A stretch of 64,000 nt of DNA from Deefgea rivuli DSM 18356 (GCF_000620145.1 NZ_JHVM01000012.1:59045-123044), one strand, 5' to 3'; shown: positions 15,798-24,980, counted from the stretch's first letter. Numbers and translations are program-made. Notes: generated by a model not told the origin, from the letters alone.

Positions 15798-15905
15798 TCC
15801 CCTCTCCCTTGACGGGAGAGGGCTAGGGTGAGGGTGATCTTACTGAGTGCATTTATAGGCTCAACACCCCCATCCCAGCCTTCCCCCGTCAAGGGGGAAG
15901 GGGCT
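15798..15905. repeat. Pair of CCCTCTCCC/CCTTCCCCC palindromes
   Basis: CCTCTCCC-ttgac-GGGAGAGG (15801-15821) and CCTTCCCCC-gtcaa-GGGGGAAGG (15879-15901) lie head to head. This is a common repeat type in proteobacterial intergenic DNA. The rest of the 376 bp gap between recQ-like gene and dsbA shows nothing else. Confidence 0.65.
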
Positions 15906-16104
15906 ACAGCAGTTCCAATCAAGCGGATGTGATCTACTCAATATGCCCCATCTTTTTAACGTATCGACACCAAGTTTGAATAAACCCAGTTTTGATGGGT
16001 ATTTCTCTCTAGCCATTGTTAAATAAGATCTACATCAATATACATCGCGCAACAAAAAGCGCCATGATGTATTCACATCATGGCGCTGATATATTTGCGG
16101 CGAA

Positions 16105-16758
16105 TTATTTCTTTTTCGCTGGCGCTGCTTGGCGGCCTTTAGCGATTAGCTCGTCCAGCATTTTAGTCAGAGTGGCATCCTCTGCACCGACCATAGATGG
16201 GCTAGTGACCCATTTGCCGTTAACAATAAACATCGGTACGCCATCGACTTGATAATCACGCGTCATCGTCGCGAGGTTTTTCAGCTGCACATTGGTCGAA
16301 AAACCATTGTAGTTGGCTTTAAATTTCGCGACGTCGATGCCTTGTTTTTTAACCCAATCCAGCAATTTGGCTTCATCACGCAGCTCGATGCGGTCTGTTT
16401 GGATCGCTTTCATCACGGCTTTTTGATGCTTGCCATCCAAGCCCATTGCTTGCAAAGCGAGGAAAATCTTCGCGTGGCCTTCCATATCATTGCGGCCATC
16501 CCACATCACATGCACACGGCGGAAATTCACGTCTTTTGGCAATTTTGCTGCCCAGCTTTCTACATACGGTTCAACCGAGAAGCAATGCGGGCAGCCATAC
16601 CAGAAAAATTCGATCACTTCTTGTTTGCCAGCAACGGCAACCGGCATGGGTTTAGAAAGTGCTTTGAAGTCTTTGCCTTCGGTAAAGGCAAACGCTGCCG
16701 ATGTGCTCAGTAATGAGGCGGCCAAGACGACGGTTTTAATCCATTTTTTTAACATCAT
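16105..16758 (-). CDS. dsbA: Thiol:disulfide interchange protein DsbA
   Basis: A signal peptide (to about AAFA, residue 24) is followed by a thioredoxin fold with active site C56-P-H-C59 in EFFWYGCPHC, as in canonical DsbA, and the cis-Pro loop VDGVPMFIV. The length of 217 residues is normal. The protein introduces disulfides into periplasmic proteins and is re-oxidised by DsbB (not in the window). Two ATGs are adjacent; the second (16755) is better spaced from AAGGA. It directly follows the SPOR protein gene with an 11 bp gap, the same order as in other Neisseriales. Confidence 0.96.
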   Translation of the reverse strand: MMLKKWIKTVVLAASLLSTSAAFAFTEGKDFKALSKPMPVAVAGKQEVIEFFWYGCPHCFSVEPYVESWAAKLPKDVNFRRVHVMWDGRNDMEGHAKIFLALQAMGLDGKHQKAVMKAIQTDRIELRDEAKLLDWVKKQGIDVAKFKANYNGFSTNVQLKNLATMTRDYQVDGVPMFIVNGKWVTSPSMVGAEDATLTKMLDELIAKGRQAAPAKKK

Positions 16759-16769
16759 TGATCCTTGAA

Positions 16770-17501
16770 TTAATTGGCTTTAACGACAGCACTGTCGATG
16801 CCATTGGTTTTGAGTTGTCCACGTACTTTATCGATATCGGCAGCAGAATTAAATGGGCCAACGCGAACACGATGCCAAATTCCTTTGTCCGGTACATCCG
16901 AAGTGAGGATTTTGGATTCAATGCCCAGCAAGGCCAATTTTGCTTTTAGATTATCAGCATCGCCTTCTTCTTTAAACGCGCCCACTTGCAACCATGCGGG
17001 TGTCATTGCTTTGGGCTCTGCACTGCTGGTTGGTTTGGGCGCAGAAGCTTTCACTGCCGACGCTTTGGGGGCGACAGGTTTGGCATCAACGGGTTTAGTC
17101 TCGGCTGCGGGCTTATCGTTCAATTCGGGCAGCACTTTATAAAAATCAAAGCGCTCTTCGCTGGCATTGGCTGCTGCAGGTTTACTCGCAGCAGCGCTGG
17201 CCGCAGCAGTTGACGTGACTTGATTGGGCAATTCTTTACCATTGCCAGGATGCAAGACTTCAGGCGGCGCAACGGCAGTTTCAGGTGCAGAGCCAATGGC
17301 ATCAGGTGGCGTGGTTTTATCCATTTTAAATGGATTACCACTGCGGTTTAAAAATAGCGCCACGACCACGGCAATGGCGATACCGACAAACAAGCCCAGC
17401 AAAAGACCCGTAATCAGCGAGCTACCGCCGTGTTTCTTTGTACTACTGGAATTTGAACTCGCGCTGCGATTAGTGCGGCTGGATTTCATGTCACGACTCA
17501 T
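16770..17501 (-). CDS. SPOR domain protein, FtsN-like
   Basis: The 243-residue protein has a short basic, Ser-rich cytoplasmic start, one membrane helix (about residues 30-50, LITGLLLGLFVGIAIAVVVA), a long Pro/Ala/Lys linker and a C-terminal SPOR domain from about residue 168 (WLQVGAFKEEGDADNLKAKL ... WHRVRVGPF). SPOR domains bind denuded septal peptidoglycan. The plan equals FtsN, including a 'FYKVLPE' motif like that of FtsN in related bacteria (here DFYKVLPEL), so a role in cell division is likely. It sits directly upstream of dsbA. Confidence 0.88.
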   Translation of the reverse strand: MSRDMKSSRTNRSASSNSSSTKKHGGSSLITGLLLGLFVGIAIAVVVALFLNRSGNPFKMDKTTPPDAIGSAPETAVAPPEVLHPGNGKELPNQVTSTAAASAAASKPAAANASEERFDFYKVLPELNDKPAAETKPVDAKPVAPKASAVKASAPKPTSSAEPKAMTPAWLQVGAFKEEGDADNLKAKLALLGIESKILTSDVPDKGIWHRVRVGPFNSAADIDKVRGQLKTNGIDSAVVKAN

Positions 17502-17771
17502 GGCTTACTTTATCTCCGGCGGATGACGCCTTTTGCTCGTGCCGCAGTGCTTGGTGTGCGTACAGCGCGATTAAATCAATCTGAATCATAGGATTCTACC
17601 GTGCTTTGGGTGATGAGGCAGCGCATTATCTACAACAAATGGGATTGTGCTGGCCATGCAGCAGAAAAACGACAAGGCACTGCCGATTGACTGAGCGCTT
17701 TGCTAAAAATGGGGCAGTGCGAAATGAAGGGGCTTGAATCAGAGAAATTTCTATTCATTTTGAAACTGTAT

Positions 17772-17790
17772 TATAGTGCGAATCATTCTT
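17772..17790. promoter_or_regulatory. Possible Fur box upstream of imelysin cluster
   Basis: TATAGTGCGAATCATTCTT matches the 19 bp Fur consensus (GATAATGATAATCATTATC) at 13 positions by my count, including the whole AATCATT half. It ends 16 bp before the first imelysin ATG. The cluster's family content fits iron control. The other part of the 305 bp gene-free stretch (17502-17771) shows no gene. Confidence 0.5.
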
Positions 17791-17806
17791 AATTACATTG
17801 GTGTGA

Positions 17807-18949
17807 ATGATGTTGCTGATTCGAAGCTTTTTGATTTCATTGTTTTTACTATGTTCACATTTTGTTGCCGCAGCGGAAGTGAGCCAGAAAGCCGTGCTAG
17901 AGCAATACTCGGTAATCGTTTTGGCAAATTATCAAGACAGTCTTGCTAGCGCGCGCGATTTGCAAACTAAAGTGAATGCCTTTGCGGCACAGCCGAGTAG
18001 CGAAAGCCTGAAAGCAGCGCAGGCGGCATGGTTAGAAGCACGTGAATGGTACGGCCAAACTGAAGCTTTCCGTTTTTATGGCGGCCCGATTGATTCTGAA
18101 ACTGGCCCCGAAGGTTTTATCAATGCGTGGCCTTTAGATGAAGCGTATATCGATGGTGTGAAAGGCAAGCCTAAGTCAGGCATTATTAATAGCAAAACGC
18201 CAATTACCGAGGCCAAATTACGCAGCTTGAACGAGCGCGGTGGTGAGGAAAATATTGCGACCGGCTGGCACGCGATTGAGTTTTTGCTTTGGGGACAAGA
18301 TTTTTATAAAGATGGCCCCGGTCAACGTGCCTACACCGATTACACCACAGCGCCCAATGCCGAGCGTCGTAAGCAATATTTGAAATTAGTCACCGATATG
18401 TTGGTGGCGGATTTGGCCAGTGTTGAAAAACAATGGCAAGCGGGTGCGAAAAACTATCGTTCGCAGTTTGAAAACAGTGGTGATGATGGCATCAAAAAAA
18501 TGCTGACTGGCTTGGGTTCTTTAAGCCGTGGCGAATTGGCGGGTGAGCGCACCGAAGTCGCGCTGGATACGCAAAACCAAGAAGACGAGCACTCTTGCTT
18601 TTCGGATAACACGCATCGCGATTTGCTGAACAACGCCAAAGGCATTCAAAATGTGTGGGAAGCGCGTTTCGTGCGTCGTTCGGGTGAAGTGGTCGAAGGC
18701 GCGAGTTTGAAAGCCTTAGTAGCGCAGAAAAATCCAGCCGTTGCCGAAGCGGTAAGCCGTGATATCGCGCAAACGGTGAAATTGGCTGAAGCAGTACAAG
18801 CGCCGTTTGATCGTGAAATTGTCGGTAAAAAAGACGCGCCAGGCCGTAAACGTCTGCAAGCTTTTGTGGAATCATTGAAAGCGCAGTCAAAAAGCTTGGT
18901 CGAAGCCGCTAAAGTATTGGGCATCAAACGCCTGAATACTGGCGGTTAA
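17807..18949 (+). CDS. Imelysin family protein (first)
   Basis: A signal peptide (to about AAAE, residue 23) precedes a helical imelysin (M75) domain. The signature GxHxxE is intact as GWHAIEFLLWG, and other family blocks are present: GGPID, PEGFINAWPLDEAYID, ALDTQNQEDEHSCFSDNTH. Imelysins are periplasmic or surface proteins first described as insulin-cleaving proteases but now mostly linked to iron uptake, like EfeO and IrpA. It is the first gene of a four-gene cluster (imelysin, di-heme oxidoreductase, imelysin, DUF1513) that is conserved in many Gram-negative bacteria. The possible Fur box upstream supports iron regulation. Confidence 0.92.
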   Translation: MMLLIRSFLISLFLLCSHFVAAAEVSQKAVLEQYSVIVLANYQDSLASARDLQTKVNAFAAQPSSESLKAAQAAWLEAREWYGQTEAFRFYGGPIDSETGPEGFINAWPLDEAYIDGVKGKPKSGIINSKTPITEAKLRSLNERGGEENIATGWHAIEFLLWGQDFYKDGPGQRAYTDYTTAPNAERRKQYLKLVTDMLVADLASVEKQWQAGAKNYRSQFENSGDDGIKKMLTGLGSLSRGELAGERTEVALDTQNQEDEHSCFSDNTHRDLLNNAKGIQNVWEARFVRRSGEVVEGASLKALVAQKNPAVAEAVSRDIAQTVKLAEAVQAPFDREIVGKKDAPGRKRLQAFVESLKAQSKSLVEAAKVLGIKRLNTGG

Positions 18950-18984
18950 ATTCTAAGCAGTTGCTGCCGTTTGCCGTAGTGCAA

Positions 18985-19019
18985 TAAAAACCTCAGCCCA
19001 CGGGCTGGGGTTTTGTCTT
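18985..19019 (+). terminator. Terminator after first imelysin gene
   Basis: Stem AAAACC-T-CAGCCC/GGGCTG-G-GGTTTT with a T-rich tail. It sits between the first imelysin gene and the di-heme gene, so downstream genes may depend on readthrough or another promoter. Confidence 0.7.
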
Positions 19020-19034
19020 TGATGGAATTTATTG

Positions 19035-20441
19035 ATGACGTCGAAATTTAAATTATTAGCGCTTACTGGTCTATTGACGACAGGCATGTTGGCGTATGCG
19101 GGTACGGCGGTGTTGGCGCTGTACGAGCCGAGTGAAGCTTTGCCTGCGGGTGAAGTTGGCACCATTGATGACCATGGCAAGAACGCGTTTTCTCTGCCGT
19201 ATCCAGGGCTGACTGATCAGCAGAAAACCGATTTTGTCGTAGGGAATTCATTTTTTAAAAAGGCCTGGGTTGAAGCACCCTCATCGACCAAGGCGCGTGA
19301 TGGCCTAGGCCCCCACTTTATTGCGCAATCTTGTGCTGCCTGCCATTCCTTGGATGGCCGTGGCGCGCCGCCGGATTTTGCTAATGGAGTTCAGCAGGAG
19401 CAGCCGATGGCGCTGCTGATGCGTTTGTCGATTCCAGGGCAACCGGAACCGAAGCCCGATCCCGTCTACGGTGGGCAGTTTAATAATCGCAGTATTCCCG
19501 GTATTAAACCTGAAGGCCAAGTGGCGATTCGCTATGAAGAAATCGCCGGTCAATTTGCCGATGGTACGCCGTATAGTTTGCAAAAACCGACTTACCAGCT
19601 CACGCAATTGAATTACGGCCCTCTGCATAAAAACATTATGATCTCCCCCCGTATTGCCCCGCAGATGATAGGTTTAGGGCTGCTTGAGGCAATACCTGAG
19701 GCGAGTATTCTGGCCAATGCGGCACGTCAGCGGCAAGAAGGAAAGGGGATTGCGGGCGAGCCTAATTATGTGCTCGATCCATTTGTGGGCAAAGAAATGC
19801 TGGGGCGTTTTGGCTGGAAAGCCAATGTCGCTAGTATTGCGCAGCAAACGGCGGGCGCTTTTATTGGCGATATTGGCATTACATCGCGAATTCATCCGCA
19901 TGAAGAATGCACGCTCAAGCAAAAAGACTGCCTGCAATCGCCATCGGGCGGTAAGCCAGAAATTAGCGATAAAACGCTGAATCAAGTCATTTTGTATTCG
20001 CGCACTTTGGCCGTGCCATCGCGCCGTGATGCCGATGCCAGCGATGTATTGCGTGGCAAGCAGATTTTTAGCGATGCCAACTGCGTGAGCTGCCATACGC
20101 CGAGCTATAAAACCGGCGAATTCGCGGCGATTCCGCAGCTTGCCAATCAGACGATTTACCCGTACACCGACTTGCTCTTGCACGATATGGGCGAGGGATT
20201 GGCCGATAACCGACCTGATGGGCGCGCCAATGGCAAGCAATGGAAAACGCCGCCATTGTGGGGTTTGGGTTTGATTAAAACAGTGAATGGCCACACTAAT
20301 TATCTACACGATGGTCGTGCGCGCAATATGCTGGAAGCCGTGTTGTGGCATGGCGGCGAGGCCGAGGCCAGCAAGCAAGCTGTGCTGAAATTGAGCGCTG
20401 ATGATAGAGAGCATCTGCTGAAATTCCTCAATTCCTTGTAA
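19035..20441 (+). CDS. Di-heme oxidoreductase (DHOR, thiol-oxidoreductase-like)
   Basis: An N-terminal signal/anchor helix is followed by two CxxCH heme sites: C100-A-A-C-H and a later CVSCH in the C-terminal cytochrome domain. The blocks RDGLGPHFIAQSCAACHSLD, GRGAPPD, GLGLLEAIPE, GRFGWKA and LHDGRARNMLEAVLWHGGEA are those of the di-heme oxidoreductase family (DUF1111), distant relatives of MauG and cytochrome c peroxidase. It is expected in the periplasm and to use the system II maturation proteins encoded at 52-55 kb. Within the imelysin cluster it may do redox chemistry on iron or its carrier; the reaction is unknown. ATG 19035 follows TGGA. Confidence 0.93.
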   Translation: MTSKFKLLALTGLLTTGMLAYAGTAVLALYEPSEALPAGEVGTIDDHGKNAFSLPYPGLTDQQKTDFVVGNSFFKKAWVEAPSSTKARDGLGPHFIAQSCAACHSLDGRGAPPDFANGVQQEQPMALLMRLSIPGQPEPKPDPVYGGQFNNRSIPGIKPEGQVAIRYEEIAGQFADGTPYSLQKPTYQLTQLNYGPLHKNIMISPRIAPQMIGLGLLEAIPEASILANAARQRQEGKGIAGEPNYVLDPFVGKEMLGRFGWKANVASIAQQTAGAFIGDIGITSRIHPHEECTLKQKDCLQSPSGGKPEISDKTLNQVILYSRTLAVPSRRDADASDVLRGKQIFSDANCVSCHTPSYKTGEFAAIPQLANQTIYPYTDLLLHDMGEGLADNRPDGRANGKQWKTPPLWGLGLIKTVNGHTNYLHDGRARNMLEAVLWHGGEAEASKQAVLKLSADDREHLLKFLNSL

Positions 20442-20493
20442 TAAATAGTCCTGATTATGACTCTTGTTCAGAAAAGGTAAAAAATCGGGTTTT

Positions 20494-20561
20494 GTGGGAG
20501 CGACCTTGGTCGCGAAAGGGCGCTGAATCAAGGGTGCATTCGCGGGCAAGCCCGCTCCCAC
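20494..20561. repeat. REP palindrome (GCGGGCAAGCCCGCTCCCAC type)
   Basis: GTGGGAGCGACC...GGTCGCGAA on the left and TTCGCGGGCAAGCCCGC-TCCCAC on the right face each other. This is the well-known REP unit of Pseudomonas-type genomes; a second pair is at 23331-23399. Confidence 0.8.
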
Positions 20562-20600
20562 GGATTTTTATATAAGTAGCGGCATAAAAAAGGAATAAAT

Positions 20601-21566
20601 ATGCGTTGGATTGTTTTACTACTTGCTGCGGGTTTAGCGCAGGCGGAAACAACGGTTCCCGATGCGGCGTGGTCGCAAGCGTGGTTGGATCAAGCCTATT
20701 TGCCACGGCATGCTGCGCTAACGCAGTCGGCAGATGCTTTGGTTGCGGCAACAAAGGCATTTTGCGCGCAGCCGAGTGTGCAGGGCTTGGAACAGACACG
20801 ACAAAAATGGTTGCTAGCGAGTCAAGCATGGCGCTCGATGGATGGCGCACCAGCAGGGCCTATGGTGCTAGAGCGCATGGGGCGAAAAATCGATTTTCGG
20901 CCGACTCGACCGGATGATATTGAAGCGGCGATGAATGCGCCTGACGCAAGCAATGCCGCGACGCGTGGCCTGCCTGCGATGGAATATCTGCTGTGGGGCA
21001 ATGCGCAGCCCAAATTGCAATTGGCCAAACTCAAGCAGCCCGAGCGCTGTGCGTATCTGAGCCAAATCGCCACACAAGTGGCGAGCAATACGCATTTGCT
21101 CGATCAACCTTGGTCTGTTTACCGCACTGAGTTGGCGGCAGAGAATCCCTTCTTCCGCGAAAATCTGCTGTCGGAACATATCAATTTATTGTTGGCGAGC
21201 ATGACCAGCTTGAGCAAACGAATGCCAACGGCGGATGGCGTCAAGCCAGAGCAATTTGTTGAATGGCGCAGCGGCAGCAGCCATGCGCAATTTATGGCGC
21301 AATTGGGCGGTATGAGTTTGGCGCTGCAAGCGGTATTGCAACGCTTGCGTGACGATGGGGCTGAGCCGATTGCAAAACAAGTTCAGGCTGATTTAGCGAA
21401 AGTGCAGCAAAACTGCCAAAGCTTGCCAGCGAATTTGGCGCAAAGCAGTGTCGCAGCGCGGATGTCGTGCAGTAAATCCTTGGCGACTTTAAAGGCGAAT
21501 ATTGAAAGTAAAGTCGGTGAGCAATTTGATTTGACCTTGGGCTTTACCGAAGGCGATGGCGATTGA
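20601..21566 (+). CDS. Imelysin family protein (second, altered motif)
   Basis: A short signal peptide (MRWIVLLLAAGLAQA) leads a helical imelysin-like domain of about 300 residues. At the place of the GxHxxE signature it reads GLPAMEYLLWG, aligned with GWHAIEFLLWG of the first imelysin: the His is replaced by Pro while the Glu is kept. Metal binding or peptidase action of the classic type is therefore doubtful. AAGGA precedes the ATG. The stop codon overlaps the start of the DUF1513 gene (TGATG), showing translational coupling. Such a second, divergent imelysin is normal in this cluster. Confidence 0.88.
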   Translation: MRWIVLLLAAGLAQAETTVPDAAWSQAWLDQAYLPRHAALTQSADALVAATKAFCAQPSVQGLEQTRQKWLLASQAWRSMDGAPAGPMVLERMGRKIDFRPTRPDDIEAAMNAPDASNAATRGLPAMEYLLWGNAQPKLQLAKLKQPERCAYLSQIATQVASNTHLLDQPWSVYRTELAAENPFFRENLLSEHINLLLASMTSLSKRMPTADGVKPEQFVEWRSGSSHAQFMAQLGGMSLALQAVLQRLRDDGAEPIAKQVQADLAKVQQNCQSLPANLAQSSVAARMSCSKSLATLKANIESKVGEQFDLTLGFTEGDGD

Positions 21567-22642
21567 TGCTGCCACGTAGGCAATTTTTATTGCAGCTGGC
21601 GGCCTTAGCTCTGCCCTTACCGGCTTGGGCTGCGAGCGGTGAGGGTGGGCGGGTTTTGCTCAGCGCCAGTTGGGATGCCGACGCTTCGGGTGCGCCGCAA
21701 GGCTTTTTGCGCCCCACCGATGCCAGTATCGCACCGCCGATTGCTTTGCCGGGGCGTGGGCATAGTATTTTGCCATTATCAAACGGCCAAGCGATTATCG
21801 TCAGTCGGCGCTTAGGTTCGTGGTTGGCGAAAATCGATTGGCGGCAAGGTAAAGTGCTACAAATGGTCGAAGCTGAATTTGATCGGCAATTTTTCGGTCA
21901 CGCGCTATTGACCCCTGATGGCAAAACGCTGATCACCACTGAAAACGATGGCGAAACCGGGCAAGGTATTTTGGGTTTGTATTCAGCGACAACACTAAAA
22001 AGGCTGGGCGAAATACCTAGCCATGGTATTGGCCCGCATGAATTGCTGTGGTTGGCTGACGGTAAGATACTGGCAGTGGCGAATGGTGGCGTTTTGACTT
22101 TACCCGAAACTGGGCGGCGAAAACTCAATGCCGGAGCGATTCAATCGGTACTGTCTTTGATCGCTTGGCCTTCGGGACAATTACTGAATGAATATCGCTT
22201 GGACGATGCCAGTTTGAGCATGCGGCATTTGGCGCGCAGCAGTGACGGTGCGCTGGGCATTGCTTTGCAGGCTGAATATCTGGATGCCAGTGCGAATCAA
22301 GATGCGCCGCTCTTGGCGATTTTTCGCGATGGCCAATTGAAACTGGCCGCAACGCAAGCAGGTTTACGCGGCTATGGCGCGAGCATTGCTACGGTGGGTA
22401 ATCAGTTTTTGGTCACCGCATTGCAAGGTAATGCGCTGGCGCGTTGGACTAGCGAAGGTGACGCTTTGCCTGCATTGCCGTTTGAGCGCGCCGCTGGCAT
22501 TGCCAGTGATGGTCAACAAGCATGGGTCAGTAGTGAAACTGGTGCGTTGGCGCATTTTGACCCTAAAAGCGCAAACCTCACGCCATTGCCACACGTTGCA
22601 GCGCACCGTTGGGATAATCATCTGGTGATCGCGCAAGGCTAA
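21566..22642 (+). CDS. DUF1513 domain protein, Tat-type signal
   Basis: The start MLPRRQFLLQLAALALPLPA resembles a twin-arginine signal (RRQFLL), so export in a folded state is likely. The mature 330 residues show repeated strand-rich segments (for example GRGHSILPLSNGQAIIVSRR, GHALLTPDGKTLITTEND, GPHELLWLADGKILAVANGG), as expected for the beta-propeller of the DUF1513 family. It is the last gene of the imelysin/di-heme cluster and is coupled by a one-base overlap to the second imelysin. Its role is unknown; iron-related by association. Confidence 0.9.
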   Translation: MLPRRQFLLQLAALALPLPAWAASGEGGRVLLSASWDADASGAPQGFLRPTDASIAPPIALPGRGHSILPLSNGQAIIVSRRLGSWLAKIDWRQGKVLQMVEAEFDRQFFGHALLTPDGKTLITTENDGETGQGILGLYSATTLKRLGEIPSHGIGPHELLWLADGKILAVANGGVLTLPETGRRKLNAGAIQSVLSLIAWPSGQLLNEYRLDDASLSMRHLARSSDGALGIALQAEYLDASANQDAPLLAIFRDGQLKLAATQAGLRGYGASIATVGNQFLVTALQGNALARWTSEGDALPALPFERAAGIASDGQQAWVSSETGALAHFDPKSANLTPLPHVAAHRWDNHLVIAQG

Positions 22643-22724
22643 GCGCGCCGCTACGGGTACAATACGCGGACTCGTGCCATTGGCACCGCGCCTTAATACA
22701 AATAAAGCCTTAAAGGATTCCACC

Positions 22725-23189
22725 ATGTTGAATAATGACGTACTGCGTAGCGTGCGCTATATGCTGGATTTGAGCGATGCCAAGCTCGTTGATATCGTGC
22801 AGTTGACCGATCATAAGGTTGATAAAGCGACGATGGCGTCGTTTCTAAAAAAAGAAGACGAAGTCGATTACGCTGAATGCGACGACATCACGATGGCAAA
22901 TTTCCTCGATGGTTTGGTGTATTTCCGCCGTGGCAAAGATGAATCGCGCCCAGCGCAAGAAATTGAATTGCCGGTGACGAATAATCTGGTGCTGAAAAAA
23001 CTGCGCGTCGCGTTTGAACTCAAAGACGATGACATCTACGCGATGCTGGCCGATGCAGGTTTTGAAGTGTCTAAACCGGAATTATCGGCACTGTTCCGCA
23101 AAAAAGACCACAAACACTTCCGCCCCTGCGGCGACCAATTCTTGCGCAACTTCCTTAAAGGCTTAACGCTGCGCGTGCGTAAAAACTAA
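22725..23189 (+). CDS. DUF1456 family protein (YehS-like)
   Basis: The 154-residue protein consists of two copies of the DUF1456 module: NNDVLRSVRYMLDLSDAKLV at residue 2 and NNLVLKKLRVAFELKDDDIY at about residue 88, each followed by a 'FLKKEDE..Y'/'LFRKKDHKHF' block and a 'FLDGL'/'FLKGL' helix. This tandem plan is the same as in E. coli YehS, whose function is unknown. ATG 22725 is preceded by AAAGGATTCCACC. The gene stands alone and is followed at once by an inverted-repeat cassette. Confidence 0.92.
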   Translation: MLNNDVLRSVRYMLDLSDAKLVDIVQLTDHKVDKATMASFLKKEDEVDYAECDDITMANFLDGLVYFRRGKDESRPAQEIELPVTNNLVLKKLRVAFELKDDDIYAMLADAGFEVSKPELSALFRKKDHKHFRPCGDQFLRNFLKGLTLRVRKN

Positions 23190-23195
23190 AACTTA

Positions 23196-23455
23196 GGATC
23201 ACGAAAGGCACGAAAAAAGGCCGAAAAAAGCAATAGAACGATGAACAAAAGCACTGTGAGTTATATAGATTTTCGAGCCTTTGAATGCGTTCTTATTTTC
23301 GTGGCCTTTAATAGCCACAAGATTGGAACTCGTGGGAGCGGGCTTGCCCGCGAATGCGCTGCTAATTAGATCGCTTTCGCGGGCAAGCCCGCTCCCACGA
23401 AGAACCAAAATAGGTTTCAGCTTTTTTTCGGCTTTTTTCGTGCCTTTCGTGATCC
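23196..23455. mobile_element. Inverted-repeat cassette II, 260 bp with ~36 bp ends
   Basis: The left end (23196-23231) and the right end (23420-23455) are nearly perfect inverted repeats of 36 bp that begin GGATCACGAAAGGCACGAA. Inside are a REP pair and about 130 bp of unrelated sequence; no gene. The size and the ends resemble a MITE, but no duplicated target or transposase was seen. It occupies most of the 355 bp between the DUF1456 gene and argH. Confidence 0.7.
23331..23399. repeat. REP pair nested in cassette II
   Basis: CGTGGGAGCGGGCTTGCCCG on the left and its mirror CGGGCAAGCCCGCTCCCACG on the right, separated by about 30 bp. It is a clean copy of the REP type seen at 20494-20561. Confidence 0.85.
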
Positions 23456-23480
23456 GACGTTTTTGCCCTTGCCTAAGGTC

Positions 23481-23509
23481 GTGCAGCATTGCGGCTAGAC
23501 CCGTATAAT
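23481..23509 (+). promoter_or_regulatory. Candidate argH promoter
   Basis: TATAAT at 23504-23509, inside the palindrome ACCCG-tataat-CGGGT, 36 bp before the argH ATG. A poor -35 (GTGCAG) lies 17 bp upstream. Confidence 0.45.
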
Positions 23510-23544
23510 CGGGTCATTGTTCCAACTATTTCTGGATTTCTCGC

Positions 23545-24933
23545 ATGTCCGAATCTACAAGCAAAGCCTGGTCTGGCCGTTTTAACGAGCCGGTTTCTGA
23601 ATTGGTTAAACGCTATACCGCCTCGGTGTTTTTTGATAACCGTATGGCCGAAGTGGATATTCAAGGTTCCTTAGCCCACGCCGGTATGCTCAATCAAGTC
23701 GGCGTGTTGTGCGATGAAGATTTGCGTTCAATCCAAAGTGGTATGGCCGATATTCTGGATGATATTCGCGCAGGGCGTTTTGAATGGAGCCTCGATCTCG
23801 AAGACGTGCACATGAATATCGAGCGCCGCCTCACCGATAAAATCGGCGACGCGGGTAAACGTTTGCACACTGGTCGTTCACGTAACGACCAAGTTGCGAC
23901 TGATATTCGTCTGTATTTGCGCGGCGCTATTGATTTGTTGCTGGCTTTGGTGCGCGAATTGCAGCATTCGCTGATCGATTTGGCCGAGAAAAACGCCAGC
24001 ACCGTGATGCCAGGCTTCACGCATTTGCAAGTGGCGCAGCCCGTGACGTTTGGTCACCATATGCTGGCTTACGTTGAAATGCTGGGCCGTGATGCCGAGC
24101 GTTTGATTGATACGCGCAAACGTGTGAATCGTATGCCGCTCGGTTCTGCTGCATTGGCGGGTACGACGTTCCCGATTGATCGCAGTATTACGGCGAAGTT
24201 ATTGGGTTTTGAAGGCATTTGCGAAAACTCACTCGATGCGGTTTCGGATCGTGATTTCGCGATTGAATTTACTGCCGCTGGCGCTTTGATCATGACGCAT
24301 TTATCGCGTCTATCTGAAGAGCTGATTCTGTGGATGAGCCCGCGCTTTGGCTTTATTGATATTGCCGATCGTTTCTGTACCGGCAGCTCAATCATGCCGC
24401 AAAAGAAAAATCCAGACGTTCCTGAATTGGTACGCGGTAAAACTGGCCGAGTGAATGGCAGCTTGATTTCTTTGCTGACTCTGATGAAAGGCCAACCGCT
24501 GGCGTATAACAAAGATAATCAAGAAGACAAAGAGCCGCTGTTTGATACCGTCGATACGCTGACGGACACGCTGCGGATTTATGCCGATATGATGCGTGGC
24601 ATCACGGTGAAAACCGATGCGATGGAGCGCGCAGCTAAGCAAGGTTTTGCGACCGCGACTGATTTGGCCGATTACCTCGTTAAACGCGGCCTGCCATTCC
24701 GCGATGCGCACGAAGCGGTGGCTTTGGCGGTGCGTTATGCCGAGCAGAAAAAACAGGACTTATCTGATTTGACTTTGGTTGAATTGAAAAGCTTCTCGCC
24801 ATTGATCGAAGATGACGTACGCCATGTACTGACTTTGCAAGGTAGCCTTGATGCGCGCAATCACGTGGGCGGTACTGCGCCGTTCCAAGTCTTGGTGCAA
24901 GTTGCCAAATGGCGTGAACGTTTGGGCTGCTAA
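23545..24933 (+). CDS. argH: Argininosuccinate lyase
   Basis: The 462-residue protein has the family length and the fumarase/aspartase signature [12 protein letters not shown] starting at residue 280. Other marks are [11 protein letters not shown] at the start, [19 protein letters not shown], and [16 protein letters not shown] with the catalytic His region. It cleaves argininosuccinate to arginine and fumarate, the last step of arginine synthesis, in the cytosol as a tetramer. It appears monocistronic, with a TATAAT box upstream and a strong terminator downstream. Confidence 0.97.
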   Translation: MSESTSKAWSGRFNEPVSELVKRYTASVFFDNRMAEVDIQGSLAHAGMLNQVGVLCDEDLRSIQSGMADILDDIRAGRFEWSLDLEDVHMNIERRLTDKIGDAGKRLHTGRSRNDQVATDIRLYLRGAIDLLLALVRELQHSLIDLAEKNASTVMPGFTHLQVAQPVTFGHHMLAYVEMLGRDAERLIDTRKRVNRMPLGSAALAGTTFPIDRSITAKLLGFEGICENSLDAVSDRDFAIEFTAAGALIMTHLSRLSEELILWMSPRFGFIDIADRFCTGSSIMPQKKNPDVPELVRGKTGRVNGSLISLLTLMKGQPLAYNKDNQEDKEPLFDTVDTLTDTLRIYADMMRGITVKTDAMERAAKQGFATATDLADYLVKRGLPFRDAHEAVALAVRYAEQKKQDLSDLTLVELKSFSPLIEDDVRHVLTLQGSLDARNHVGGTAPFQVLVQVAKWRERLGC

Positions 24934-24953
24934 TAGAGCCAGCGTGAGTGACG

Positions 24954-24980
24954 AAAACCCAGCCTAGGCTGGGTTTTTTT
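24954..24980 (+). terminator. Terminator of argH
   Basis: 11 bp stem AAAACCCAGCC/GGCTGGGTTTT followed by a T run, 20 bp past the stop codon. Confidence 0.9.

Noticed and set aside
17491..17589. 32-residue minus-strand frame (MIQIDLIALYAHQALRHEQK...) overlapping the SPOR gene start
   Set aside because: Short, weak ribosome site and no recognised family; it might be a leader peptide but the support is too thin.
23196..23455. CRISPR array
   Set aside because: Repeats here are inverted pairs, not regularly spaced direct repeats with unique spacers. No cas genes are present.
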